Below are positions 35,796 through 44,668 of a stretch of DNA of 64,000 bases, one piece after another. The position numbers and the translations under genes were made by a program. How positions within the stretch are numbered: the stretch's first letter is position 1; each line of letters starts with the position of its first letter. The stretch is from Sulfurospirillum sp. UCH001 (GTDB lineage: Bacteria > Campylobacterota > Campylobacteria > Campylobacterales > Sulfurospirillaceae): contig NZ_AP014723.1 of the NCBI RefSeq assembly GCF_001548035.1, positions 620,001 through 684,000 on the forward strand. Direction: 5' to 3'. Under the pieces are notes generated by a model. It searched no databases. It was not told the DNA's origin and saw only the letters and a program-made list of their open reading frames with translations.

Positions 35796-36982
35796 TGTAC
35801 ACTCTCTTTAAAGCGTGTAACTGCTTTTTGGAGAGCTTGGAAGGTATGTAAAATCTCTTCTTTTGTGTCAAATTCTAAACTGGTTTCCAAATGTTCAAAG
35901 TGGTGAAAGAGTGTTGAAATTTGCAAATGAAGCGCAACGCTCTTTAGATGAGAAATTTCTTCTTTTGTACGAGTTCGGTTATTTGCATTAATCGACTCCT
36001 CTAATAGAGGCATATTCAAATCGAGAGTATGTACATATTCTTCGATAATTTGCGCTAACGTACTAATGTCTAGTCCTAATTCTTCGGCACATTCTGAAAG
36101 ATCAAACTCTTCATCGTGCTCAGTCATAGGGGTATTTGAAGAAATTTTTAGTTCTTCAACGTGTAATGTTGGATCTTCTAAAAGATCTTCAACTTTATCT
36201 TCTGGATAGCTTTCAAGAGGTGCAACAAAATCAAGATCTTTGATTTTAATCTGATCAATAGACTCATATTCTAAAGGGGCTGGAGAATCTTCTTCAGTTA
36301 CTTCAATGTCTTTATGCTCAGGCTCTTCTAGGATTGTATGATCAAATTTAAGTTTAAAATCAAACGTTTCATCGTTAGCAGGAGCTGATGGAGTAACTTT
36401 AAAATCATCCAGTTCGTCATCTTCTATTGGTAAAATAGGTGTTGGTAATGGCTCTGTAAATGACGAAGTATAGTCTTCTTCAAAAGATGTTTTAATCGAA
36501 GGAAGTGTTGTTTCAAGCTCTGAAGAAGGAAGAATAGATGGTGCGTCTTCTTCAAAAGAAGTTTCATATGAAGAAAGCATTGGTGGGGGTGGTGTATCAA
36601 TGCTAGGTTCTAATCCTTGCGGTTTATTCATTGAAATAGGTAAATCATGCTTAAATGGTGCATTCGTTAATTCAACGCTAAAAAAAAGAGGCGAACCGTT
36701 GATCTCTTTTTGAAGGTATATTTCATTAATATTTAGGGATGTTTCAATCTCTTTCCCGTTTTTGGTACGAATAAGAACACGTTTGTTCGGAGTGCCGCTA
36801 TGTTGGGCATAATCAATCCATGAGAAGTTTTTGAATTTGAAGATAAAACCAGGTTTATTTACAAAAAGATCAGCAAAATCATTGTGATAATTACGAAACT
36901 CTTCCATGTCTTCATACCCTAGAAGGTACAACTCTTGGTTTCCCATACCCAGAAACAGACCACTCTTATCGTAAAGTATCAA
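35792..36982 (-). CDS. PAS-like protein with acidic linker and degenerate Hpt-like C-terminus
   Basis: A 396-residue soluble protein. Residues about 1-108 look like a PAS-like sensor (ILYDKSGLFLGMGNQELYLLGY ... SPLFFSVELTN, shown in part); about 110-290 is a low-complexity Pro/Glu/Ser-rich linker; about 292-396 is a helical bundle resembling a histidine phosphotransfer domain. In the expected HxLKG motif the sequence reads SHLKS (344-348), so the phosphoacceptor position is Ser and the only His is one residue later. Start is TTG at 36982 with AAAGGA upstream. It is likely a signalling adaptor for the neighbouring hybrid kinase; this is inference. Confidence 0.6.
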   Translation of the reverse strand: MILYDKSGLFLGMGNQELYLLGYEDMEEFRNYHNDFADLFVNKPGFIFKFKNFSWIDYAQHSGTPNKRVLIRTKNGKEIETSLNINEIYLQKEINGSPLFFSVELTNAPFKHDLPISMNKPQGLEPSIDTPPPPMLSSYETSFEEDAPSILPSSELETTLPSIKTSFEEDYTSSFTEPLPTPILPIEDDELDDFKVTPSAPANDETFDFKLKFDHTILEEPEHKDIEVTEEDSPAPLEYESIDQIKIKDLDFVAPLESYPEDKVEDLLEDPTLHVEELKISSNTPMTEHDEEFDLSECAEELGLDISTLAQIIEEYVHTLDLNMPLLEESINANNRTRTKEEISHLKSVALHLQISTLFHHFEHLETSLEFDTKEEILHTFQALQKAVTRFKESVQ

Positions 36983-37043
36983 ATGACGATCCTTTAATAA
37001 ACGTTAAAAAGTCCATTCTAACTCACTTATACTTAAAACTAAC

Positions 37044-38843
37044 CTACTTTCTTAAGCCATGAAATAGATTAGCACCTAGCTTTTTACCAACGGTTACCTC
37101 TAATTCTTCCTGTGTAGCGCTGTAAATCGCTTCAAAAGTTCCAAAATAAAGGAGCAATTTTTTGATGGTAGCAAGGCCTACACCTTCAATTTTTTGAAGT
37201 TCTAAACTCATGTCTCGACCACGTTTTTTTTGTTGATGGTAGGTAATGGCAAAACGGTGAGCCTCATCACGAAGTTTTTGAATAAATTGCAAGCGTTTGT
37301 CGCTTGGTGGTAAGTGAAATGACTGGTTTTGATTGTAAAGTAGATCGTATGCACTACCCTTTGAACGGTATGCTTTTGCATCACGTTTTTCTTTTGCAAT
37401 AGCAAGCAGATCGATAAAAAGACCTTTTTGAACGAGCAGTGTTTTTGCCAGCTTGAGGAGTGTTTCCCCACCATCTAAAATCCAAAGATCAGGTGGCGAT
37501 TCTTTGGAAAAATCATTAATTCGTCGCTCTAACATCTCTTTCATTTGAGAATATTCATCTATATGATGCAGTTCATAGCGACGGTAACTTGATTTATCAA
37601 ATCCTTCATCCCACACCACCATAGCACCTACTGGCGATTTTCCACCCAGATGCGAGTTGTCAAAAATCTCAATGCGTTTTGGAAGAGAAGAGAGGTCAAA
37701 AAGTGTTTGCATCTGTTCAGCAAGGGTATTATTATTTTTTATACTATGCTGCAAAATGAGTGTTTTCGCATTCTCCTGTGCCATTTGCGTTAAATAGAGT
37801 TTTTCACCTCTTTGTGGAACGTTAATGGTCATTTTCTGACCAAATTTCTCACTTAAAAATTGGCTCATATACGTTTGTTCGCTAAATGTTTCCGCAATGA
37901 GAATATGTCTCGCAAAGGTTTGATTCATCGGGTTATAAAACTCAAAAAGAGCACGTTGGTAGAGCTCTTCTTTTTCAAAGCCATAGGCATTGTGCATCAA
38001 AGTATGGGATGTTGAGACTATTTTCCCCGCACGAATAAAGAGACGCATGACGACTGCTGTTTTCTCCATGATTTCTATGGCAAAAACATCATAATCTTCT
38101 AACTTTGAAAGCTCAACATGTGTTATGTGAAGAGCGTCTTTAATAGCGTTGATGATATCGCGAAGTTTTGCTGCTTCTTCAAAGTTGAGTTTCATCGAAG
38201 CCTCTTCCATTTTAATCTGTAGAAGGGCTATGAGCTTCTTTTGATCGTTTAAAGACTCAAGAGCTTCTTGAACAATTTTAGCGTAAGCGTAAGTGTCAAT
38301 TTTCCCTTCACAGGGTGCTAAACAGCGATGAATTTGATAAAAAAGGCAGGCTTTTTTTCCTTTCAGACATCCTTTCTTTTGCACCAATGGAAAAGCGAGG
38401 TAGAGTGCCTCTAAAAGGGCTTTTGCTGAACCTGAAAGTGGACCAAAATATTTGATATTTTTGTCATTAATAATTTTGCGTGTCACTTCAAAACGTGGAA
38501 AAGGCTCAGAGAGATCAATCGCTAGATAGGGATAGGTTTTATCGTCTCGTAAAAGAATATTATATTTTGGTTTGAGTTGTTTAATCAGTGAGTTTTCTAG
38601 GATTAAAGCATCATGTTCGCTTTGTACAACAATGTATTCCACGTTATGCACTTCACTAACCATTTTTGTGATACGAGGTGAAAGGTTTGGTGCAGCTGAG
38701 AGTTCTCCTGAAAAACGAAAATAACTCTTCACTCTGTTCTTGATACTTTTGGCCTTACCTACGTAAAGGAGAGTTCCTTGGTCATTAAAATACTGATAAA
38801 TTCCTGCGCTATCGGGTGCATTTTTAAGTTTTTGGGCTAGCAT
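37044..38843 (-). CDS. uvrC: Excinuclease ABC subunit C
   Basis: A 599-residue UvrC, the dual-incision nuclease of excision repair. Domains: GIY-YIG nuclease at the N-terminus (AGIYQYFNDQGTLLYVGKAKSIKNR split around YVGKA), a Cys-rich patch (CLKGKKACLFYQIHRCLAPC), a UVR UvrB-binding motif near residues 195-230, the RNase-H-like second nuclease (IEIFDNSHLGGKSPVGAMVV; LWILDGGE) and C-terminal helix-hairpin-helix (KIEGVGLATIKKLLLYFG). Complete and apparently functional. Its ATG lies within the end of dciA, a 7-base overlap. Confidence 0.96.
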   Translation of the reverse strand: MLAQKLKNAPDSAGIYQYFNDQGTLLYVGKAKSIKNRVKSYFRFSGELSAAPNLSPRITKMVSEVHNVEYIVVQSEHDALILENSLIKQLKPKYNILLRDDKTYPYLAIDLSEPFPRFEVTRKIINDKNIKYFGPLSGSAKALLEALYLAFPLVQKKGCLKGKKACLFYQIHRCLAPCEGKIDTYAYAKIVQEALESLNDQKKLIALLQIKMEEASMKLNFEEAAKLRDIINAIKDALHITHVELSKLEDYDVFAIEIMEKTAVVMRLFIRAGKIVSTSHTLMHNAYGFEKEELYQRALFEFYNPMNQTFARHILIAETFSEQTYMSQFLSEKFGQKMTINVPQRGEKLYLTQMAQENAKTLILQHSIKNNNTLAEQMQTLFDLSSLPKRIEIFDNSHLGGKSPVGAMVVWDEGFDKSSYRRYELHHIDEYSQMKEMLERRINDFSKESPPDLWILDGGETLLKLAKTLLVQKGLFIDLLAIAKEKRDAKAYRSKGSAYDLLYNQNQSFHLPPSDKRLQFIQKLRDEAHRFAITYHQQKKRGRDMSLELQKIEGVGLATIKKLLLYFGTFEAIYSATQEELEVTVGKKLGANLFHGLRK

Positions 38844-39292
38844 GCTCTGTTTTTTGTAATGGTTTCTTTGATGGACTCAAATAGAGAACGTAATTTTTCA
38901 TCTTCGCACAATGTTTCAAAGTTTCCTGTGGCTTGTTCGGCATAGAAAATCTCAGAAGGGCTTGAGGCAATGAGTGTCTCTTCTTCACTTTTTTGATTCG
39001 TAACAAACGCTTGCACGTCTTTAACATTTAAGCATGAACACTCTGGAAAATGGGACTGAATTTCTTTTAATAGACTCTTTATTAAATTACGTTTATAATT
39101 AAACTCCATTTTTGCGCAAGGATGATTGAGTACAAAAAAGAGAGTCTCATTTTTAGTGTACACAAACCGTATCATACTTGTGAAGCTTTTGGGTAACACA
39201 CTGAGCAATCTGTCGTAACAGCGTATCTGCTCATATTTCTTCATAGAAGGTTGTTGTACAAGATGAGAAATTATACTTTTGGAATCTTTCAT
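38837..39292 (-). CDS. dciA: DUF721/DciA-like protein
   Basis: A 151-residue basic protein matching the DUF721 (DciA) pattern: N-terminal LDRLLSVLPKSF-type helix, then the beta-rich HTLFFVLNHPCAKMEFNYKRNLIKSLL core, and a variable tail. DciA is the presumed ancestral loader/operator of the replicative helicase DnaB. The ATG at 39292 overlaps head-to-head with the opposite lptM-like gene; an alternative ATG at 39244 would remove the overlap. The TATAAT on the minus strand at 39304-39299 lies only six bases before the first ATG. Downstream overlap with uvrC indicates cotranscription. Confidence 0.65.
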   Translation of the reverse strand: MKDSKSIISHLVQQPSMKKYEQIRCYDRLLSVLPKSFTSMIRFVYTKNETLFFVLNHPCAKMEFNYKRNLIKSLLKEIQSHFPECSCLNVKDVQAFVTNQKSEEETLIASSPSEIFYAEQATGNFETLCEDEKLRSLFESIKETITKNRAC

Positions 39293-39412
39293 GTTCTCAT
39301 TATAGCATGTTTAGGCTTTGCTCTTTTTGGATGTGGTTTTAAAGGACCACCGATTTACAAAGAGAATAACGAAACGAAATACCCTAAAAATATACACACA
39401 ACGATCAAATGA
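39263..39412 (+). CDS. lptM: Small LptM (YifL)-like lipoprotein
   Basis: A 49-residue gene that is easy to miss. It encodes a hydrophobic signal (about 5-23) with lipobox LFGC at residues 21-24, followed by the hallmark GFKGPPIY, corresponding to the CGxKGPLY motif of LptM/YifL lipoproteins, and a short Lys/Thr-rich tail. In E. coli LptM helps LptD mature in the outer membrane; lptD is also in this window (46.4 kb). The stop overlaps the nadB ATG as ATGA, so the gene is coupled to nadB. Its first 30 bases overlap the opposite dciA start. GAAGG at 39246 is a rather distant ribosome binding site. Confidence 0.75.
   Translation: MRNYTFGIFHVLIIACLGFALFGCGFKGPPIYKENNETKYPKNIHTTIK
39299..39304 (-). 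promoter_or_regulatory. Predicted extended -10 element of dciA-uvrC
   Basis: On the minus strand TGCTATAATG gives an extended -10 (TG-N-TATAAT). The expected transcription start falls on or next to the A of the ATG at 39292, which would make dciA leaderless from that start, or give a leader of about 48 bases if translation begins at 39244. Confidence 0.45.
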
Positions 39413-40869
39413 AAACCTCTTACGATGTGCTTATCGTTGGCACAGGTATTGCGGGCTTGAGTGCTGCTTTGGCGTTACCAAAGTCCTTAAGTGTTCTTAT
39501 CGTTTCAAAAGATTACGCTTGGGAATGCAATACCTTTTACGCACAAGGAGGAGTCGCTGTTGCTAAAGATGACAACGACATTCCTGTGCATATCAACGAT
39601 ACCTTAGATGCTGGAGCTGGACATTGTAACCTTGAAGCTGTTAAGGTGCTTTGTTCAGAAGGTCCTCTGGCTATCCAACGTTTGATAAACATGGGTTTTA
39701 ACTTCGATAAAGATGAACATGGAAATCTTCTTTACACGAAAGAGGCTGCGCATAGCACAAACCGTATTTTACACGCAGGCGGTGATGCAACGGGACGTTA
39801 TATTCATCTCTTTTTAATGCAACAATTGCCATTCCCCATTCTTTATAATACGCAAGTAACCGATCTGCTCATTGATGAAGGTATTTGTTATGGTGCACGT
39901 GTTTTCCATAACGATAAAATTTTTAATCTTTATGCTAAAAAAGTCATTATCGCCAGTGGTGGCGTAGGATCACTTTATGAATATCATACCAATGCTCGAA
40001 CAATTAGTGCCGATATGCAGGGCATTTGCCTGAGCCATGGTATTCCTCTTGCCGATATGGAGATGATGCAATTTCATCCTACTGCATTTGTCCTTGGAAA
40101 TAGCGTACGCAAACAGCTCTTAAGCGAGTCATTAAGAGGTGAGGGTGCTATGGTTGTCGATGAAGATGGCAAACGTTTTGTGTTTGACTATGATTCAAGA
40201 GGAGAACTAGCTCCTCGGGATGTCGTAAGTCGTGCTATTTTTAAACATAAACAACAAACGAACAAAGAGGTTTATCTCGACCTTAGTGCATTTTCAAAAG
40301 AGCATTTTAAACAGCGCTTCCCAAGCATATATTTCAATATGACCAATATAGGTTACAATGTGCCTGAACAAAAAATTCCTATCTCTCCAGCATTCCACTA
40401 CTCTATGGGTGGCATTAAAACAGATTTGCATGGAAGAGTACATACTATTAAAAATATCTATGCGGTTGGGGAATGTGCACATACTGGAGTACATGGCGCC
40501 AATAGGCTAGCAAGTAATTCTTTGCTGGAAGGCTTAGTCTTTTCAGCGCGTGTCGCGGAAGAAATTACAAAGAGTATATTTGAGCCTCACGTGCAAAATC
40601 TCTTCCCAGAAACAGAAGAAGTACTCATACGAGAAAATGATAAAACACTTAAAAATGAACTGCGCCATTTAATGTGGAATTATGCAGGGATAATACGAGA
40701 GAAACAGACCTTACAAACAGCATTTAATCGTGTTAAAGAGATACTTGGATTACCGATTGGAAAACTTTTAAGACTTAGACTTTTAGTTTCACAAGAGATT
40801 ATAACCAGTGCATTGAAACGTAAAACATCACTAGGTGCACATTACATCAAAGAGGAAGTTACATTATGA
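39409..40869 (+). CDS. nadB: L-aspartate oxidase
   Basis: A 486-residue FAD-dependent L-aspartate oxidase, the first step of de novo NAD synthesis. Motifs: dinucleotide-binding VLIVGTGIAGLSAALAL, FAD-linked AQGGVAVAKDDND, the HTNARTIS / QFHPTAF active-site region, MGGIKTDLHGR and GECAHTGVHGANRLASNSLLEG. These match NadB rather than fumarate reductase. It is coupled to the LptM-like gene upstream (ATGA) and to nhaD downstream (ATGA at 40866). nadA and nadC are not adjacent. Confidence 0.94.
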   Translation: MKTSYDVLIVGTGIAGLSAALALPKSLSVLIVSKDYAWECNTFYAQGGVAVAKDDNDIPVHINDTLDAGAGHCNLEAVKVLCSEGPLAIQRLINMGFNFDKDEHGNLLYTKEAAHSTNRILHAGGDATGRYIHLFLMQQLPFPILYNTQVTDLLIDEGICYGARVFHNDKIFNLYAKKVIIASGGVGSLYEYHTNARTISADMQGICLSHGIPLADMEMMQFHPTAFVLGNSVRKQLLSESLRGEGAMVVDEDGKRFVFDYDSRGELAPRDVVSRAIFKHKQQTNKEVYLDLSAFSKEHFKQRFPSIYFNMTNIGYNVPEQKIPISPAFHYSMGGIKTDLHGRVHTIKNIYAVGECAHTGVHGANRLASNSLLEGLVFSARVAEEITKSIFEPHVQNLFPETEEVLIRENDKTLKNELRHLMWNYAGIIREKQTLQTAFNRVKEILGLPIGKLLRLRLLVSQEIITSALKRKTSLGAHYIKEEVTL

Positions 40870-42215
40870 AAATAGTGTTCGCGTTATTACTTTTAGCTAA
40901 TACTATTTGGGCTTCAAGTGGACAAAATTTGAGTTCAACATGGGTGGGAATCACTTCATTGGTTATTTTTGTTTTGGGGTATTATGTCATTGCCGCGGAA
41001 GAAAAATTTCATATCAATAAAGCAAAACCTGCATTATTTGTAGGAACATTTATATTTATTTTGATCGGTTTTTACAACACAATCAATGGACTTGATCCAA
41101 AACCTTTAGCCCATGAAATGGAATTGTTGATTTTTGAAATTGCTCAAATCTTCTTTTTCCTTTTGGTGGCTATGACGTATATTGAAGTGATGATAGAAAG
41201 ACGCATTTTTGATACATTAAAATACAAACTTGTCTCAAAAGGGTATTCTTTTAAAAAACTTTTTTGGTTTACAGGAACACTTGCATTTTTTATAAGCCCT
41301 GTTGCGGACAACTTGACCACAGCATTGATTCTCTCTACCGTTTTGATTACTATTGAAAAAAAGAATCCTGCTTTTTTAGTACCTGGAGCGATTAACATCG
41401 TTGTTGGAGCCAATGCGGGTGGTGCGTGGAGCCCTTTTGGTGATATTACAACTCTGATGCCTTGGATTGCTGGTAAAGCTGAATTTTTTGACTTTTTCTA
41501 TCTTTTCCCTGCTGCCTTTTTAGGTTGGTTAGTTACTGGCTGGTTGCTTTCTTTCTCTGTACCAGAAGGTAAGCCTCTTTTTGATGCAAACACGGAAGAG
41601 CGTGTAAGAGTGTTAAAAGGTGGTAGAACAGTCATTTATTTGGGTGCATTCACTATCTTCTCAGCGGTCATGTGTCAGCAAGTATTTGGCATTCCACCTA
41701 TGTGGGGTATGATGTTTGGTTTTTCTCTTTTGAAACTTTACAGCTATCAGCTTAAACGTAGTCATGATGAAGAATTAAAAACATTTATTGCGATCAGTAA
41801 AATTGAACACGATACATTACTCTTTTTCTTTGGTATACTTGCAGCTGTTGGTGGCTTACATTATGTTGGCTATTTAGACTTAGCCGTTAAACTTTACGAT
41901 ACGGCAGGCGCAACGGCTGTGAACATTGGTGTAGGATTTTTATCGGCCTTCATCGATAATGTTCCTGTGATGAGTGCGGTATTAAAAGCAAGCCCAAATA
42001 TGGGTGTAGATCAGTGGTTATTGGTCACTATGACCGCGGGTATTGGTGGAAGTTTGATTAGTTTTGGATCTGCTGCAGGTGTTGGAGTAATGGGAAAACT
42101 AAGAGGTGTTTATACTTTTGGTTCTCATATGAAATATGCATGGACAGTGCTTGTAGGTTACATACTATCATTAGTCATTTGGTATGTACAATTTGAAATA
42201 CTTGGTTTATATTAA
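40866..42215 (+). CDS. nhaD: NhaD-type Na+/H+ antiporter
   Basis: A 449-residue polytopic membrane protein (roughly 12 hydrophobic segments) of the NhaD branch of the ion transporter superfamily. Features: an N-terminal signal-like helix ending WASSG, the pore motif FFISPVADNLTTALILS, the paired motif GANAGGAWSPFGDITTLM, and the second half equivalents FLSAFIDNVPVMSAV and GIGGSLISFGSAAGV. Probable role is Na+ extrusion and pH control. Start overlaps the nadB stop; guaA follows 13 bases later. Confidence 0.88.
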   Translation: MKIVFALLLLANTIWASSGQNLSSTWVGITSLVIFVLGYYVIAAEEKFHINKAKPALFVGTFIFILIGFYNTINGLDPKPLAHEMELLIFEIAQIFFFLLVAMTYIEVMIERRIFDTLKYKLVSKGYSFKKLFWFTGTLAFFISPVADNLTTALILSTVLITIEKKNPAFLVPGAINIVVGANAGGAWSPFGDITTLMPWIAGKAEFFDFFYLFPAAFLGWLVTGWLLSFSVPEGKPLFDANTEERVRVLKGGRTVIYLGAFTIFSAVMCQQVFGIPPMWGMMFGFSLLKLYSYQLKRSHDEELKTFIAISKIEHDTLLFFFGILAAVGGLHYVGYLDLAVKLYDTAGATAVNIGVGFLSAFIDNVPVMSAVLKASPNMGVDQWLLVTMTAGIGGSLISFGSAAGVGVMGKLRGVYTFGSHMKYAWTVLVGYILSLVIWYVQFEILGLY

Positions 42216-42228
42216 CAGAAGGAAGTAA

Positions 42229-43764
42229 ATGAAAGAAGTCCCTATTTTAGTCTTAGATTTTGGGTCACAATATACACAGTTGATTGCACGTAAGCTTCGC
42301 GAAAGTGGTGTTTACTGTGAAATCGTCCCTTATAATGAAAAGATCGAAGATATTAAAAAGCGTAACCCTAAAGGTATTATTTTAAGTGGTGGTCCAGCAT
42401 CAGTATATGCTAAAGATTCGTACCATCCTGATCCAAAAGTCTATGAGTTGGGTCTTCCTATTTTGGGTATCTGCTATGGTATGCAGCTTTTAACACAACA
42501 TTTTGGTGGTAGCGTTATTCCTGCAACTCATCAAGAATATGGCAAAGCTGAGCTTAAATTTGAGAGTGATCACAAGATTTTTAAAGATACTACATGCGGA
42601 CAAATTGTATGGATGAGTCATGGCGATCGTGTTGAGTCATTACCAGCAGGATTTGAAAAAATTGGATACAGTGAGAACTCACCTTATGCTGCAATTGCGG
42701 ATGAAAAGCGCAATATGTATGCATTCCAATTCCATCCAGAAGTTTATCATTCTGAGCAAGGTAGCAAACTGCTTAAAAACTTTGCAAAATATATTTGTGG
42801 TTGCGAAAGCACATGGAACATGGGCTCATTTGCAAAAGAGCAGATTGCAAAAATTAAAGCGAAAGTCGGTACTAAAAAAGTTCTATGTGGTGTCAGTGGT
42901 GGTGTGGATAGTTCTGTTGTAGCAACACTTTTAGCAGAAGCTATTGGTGATCAATTGGTCTCAGTGTTCGTTGATAATGGACTTTTACGTGCGAATGAGC
43001 GTGCACAAGTTGAAGCGATGTTTAAAAGCAGAGGCGTGCCACTCATTACCGTTGATGCAAGTGAGAAGTTTTTAAGCCGTTTAGCAGGTGTTACTGACCC
43101 TGAGAGAAAGCGTAAAATTATTGGTGAGACATTCATTGAAGTATTTGATGAAGAAGCTAAAAAACACAATGGTATTGAGTTCTTAGCACAAGGCACACTC
43201 TATACGGATGTTATTGAATCTGTATCGGTTAAAGGCCCTTCTAAAACCATCAAATCACATCACAATGTTGGAGGACTCCCAGACTGGATGACATTTGAAC
43301 TCATCGAGCCATTGCGTGAGATTTTTAAAGATGAAGTAAGAGCACTTGGTGCAGAACTTGGTCTTCCAAAAGATATGCTAGGTCGTCACCCCTTCCCAGG
43401 ACCAGGTCTTGCAATTCGTATTATGGGAGAAGTGAATAAAGATGATTTAACACTTCTAAGAGCAGCAGATGTCATTATGTTAGAAGAGTTACGTTCTACT
43501 GGCTATTATGATAAAACATGGCAAGCCTTTACGGTTCTTTTAAATGTTAAGAGCGTTGGTGTTATGGGTGATAATCGAACCTATGATAATACCGTTTGTG
43601 TAAGAATTGTCGATGCAACCGATGGTATGACTGCAACGTTTGCACATATCCCACATACTATTTTAGAAAATATTTCTAGACGCATTATCAATGAAGTCAA
43701 TGGTATTAACCGTGTAGTGTATGATATCTCTTCAAAACCACCTGCAACGATTGAATGGGAATAA
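42229..43764 (+). CDS. guaA: GMP synthase (glutamine-hydrolysing)
   Basis: A 511-residue GMP synthetase converting XMP to GMP. N-terminal class I glutamine amidotransferase with [17 protein letters not shown], nucleophile Cys in [10 protein letters not shown] and the His-Glu pair in [12 protein letters not shown] pyrophosphatase with the P-loop [16 protein letters not shown]-terminal dimerization domain with [17 protein letters not shown] and the ending KPPATIEWE. Complete. SD GAAGGAAG precedes the ATG. Confidence 0.98.
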   Translation: MKEVPILVLDFGSQYTQLIARKLRESGVYCEIVPYNEKIEDIKKRNPKGIILSGGPASVYAKDSYHPDPKVYELGLPILGICYGMQLLTQHFGGSVIPATHQEYGKAELKFESDHKIFKDTTCGQIVWMSHGDRVESLPAGFEKIGYSENSPYAAIADEKRNMYAFQFHPEVYHSEQGSKLLKNFAKYICGCESTWNMGSFAKEQIAKIKAKVGTKKVLCGVSGGVDSSVVATLLAEAIGDQLVSVFVDNGLLRANERAQVEAMFKSRGVPLITVDASEKFLSRLAGVTDPERKRKIIGETFIEVFDEEAKKHNGIEFLAQGTLYTDVIESVSVKGPSKTIKSHHNVGGLPDWMTFELIEPLREIFKDEVRALGAELGLPKDMLGRHPFPGPGLAIRIMGEVNKDDLTLLRAADVIMLEELRSTGYYDKTWQAFTVLLNVKSVGVMGDNRTYDNTVCVRIVDATDGMTATFAHIPHTILENISRRIINEVNGINRVVYDISSKPPATIEWE

Positions 43765-43767
43765 ATA

Positions 43768-44394
43768 ATGATCTACTTCTTCAGCGATAAAGCGTATGAG
43801 GGGGTAGTGCATCTCCCACTTTTTGAGATCGCATTTGATCCGATTTCCATTAATTTGGAGAAGTTTGATGCGATCATTTTTACTTCTAAAAATAGTGTCA
43901 AAGCACTTGAAAAAAGCAATGCCCTCTGGAAAGAAAAAGAGGCATATGCTATTGGTAAGGGCACAGCTTCATACATTAAGCATTGTGGCGGAAATCTTGT
44001 GTTTACCTGTCAAGAATCGTATGGCGATTCCTTTGCTACAACGCTTATTTCACTACTAGATGCAAAAAAAGTTTTTTTCCCTCGTGCCAAAGAAGTGGTT
44101 TCGCCTATTTTTGAGATATTACATGGTGCGAATATTGCTATTCAACAACACGTTGTGTATGAAACACATTGTAAACATTATCCTAGATCTTCTGCCCCTT
44201 CACAAGGCGCAAAATTAATCTTTACTTCTCCTTCAACAGTGCACTGTTTTTTAGAGAATTTTCCTTGGGATGAGAGTTATACGGCTATTGCTATTGGTAA
44301 AAAAACAGCTGCCGTTTTGCCTTCATCTGCAAAAATGATTATCTCTTCCATCCAAAGCATTGAGCACTGCATTACCTTGGCAAAAGCTCTTTAG
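43768..44394 (+). CDS. hemD: Uroporphyrinogen-III synthase
   Basis: A 208-residue HemD-like protein that cyclises hydroxymethylbilane in haem synthesis. HemD sequences diverge strongly; the visible signatures are DAIIFTSKNSVKAL in the first domain, FPRAKEV, the VYETHCKHY hinge and LIFTSPSTVHCFLENF with AIAIGKKTAAVL in the second. It follows guaA by three bases; the 6S RNA candidate and purD come next. This assignment rests on motif wording and length, and fits Campylobacter gene order. Confidence 0.82.
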   Translation: MIYFFSDKAYEGVVHLPLFEIAFDPISINLEKFDAIIFTSKNSVKALEKSNALWKEKEAYAIGKGTASYIKHCGGNLVFTCQESYGDSFATTLISLLDAKKVFFPRAKEVVSPIFEILHGANIAIQQHVVYETHCKHYPRSSAPSQGAKLIFTSPSTVHCFLENFPWDESYTAIAIGKKTAAVLPSSAKMIISSIQSIEHCITLAKAL

Positions 44395-44408
44395 AAGCTA
44401 AAATTATT

Positions 44409-44414
44409 TATAAT
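44409..44414 (+). promoter_or_regulatory. Predicted -10 element of the 6S RNA candidate
   Basis: TATAAT lies 15 bases after the hemD stop. The predicted start, about 44421, coincides with the beginning of the structured region described as 6S RNA. Nothing else in the gap explains a promoter so far from purD. Confidence 0.55.
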
Positions 44415-44420
44415 TAAGGA

Positions 44421-44640
44421 ACTTTAGTAATTTACCTTGCCTGGGTGAAGCGACAACCGTTTTCATGAGGGTCCAACAATTAGTATAAGGGAATTCGTAC
44501 ATTTTTGGTGTGTCTGTGGTTTTGTTTGAGCTTTGCAAAAAGTGAGAAATTGCAGCCTAAAGAAAAAGTCGCTTCCCAGAAGTTGGCTTATTAGGGCCGC
44601 TTCAATCTCGGAACGCTCACTTGGGTTTTATCGGTAAATA
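44421..44640 (+). ncRNA. ssrS: 6S RNA candidate upstream of purD
   Basis: This 220-base non-coding stretch folds on paper into the 6S layout. The closing stem pairs TTTACC (44431-44436) with GGTAAA (44633-44638) and GCCTGGGTGA-GCG (44439-44452, one bulged A) with CGCTCACTTGGGT (44614-44626). A large asymmetric bubble follows, then CCAAC (44473-44477) with GTTGG (44582-44586) and GGGAA (44489-44493) with TTCCC (44573-44577) closing the apical arm. A TATAAT sits at the right distance upstream. 6S RNA mimics an open promoter and binds the housekeeping RNA polymerase; I recall it near purD in Helicobacter. Ends are approximate. Confidence 0.7.
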
Positions 44641-44668
44641 AAAAATACGATTTTTTTGGAGAACGTTA

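Noticed and set aside
39318-39566. 82-codon frame on the + strand spanning the LptM-like gene and nadB start
   Set aside because: It is out of frame with both supported genes and shows no conserved feature.
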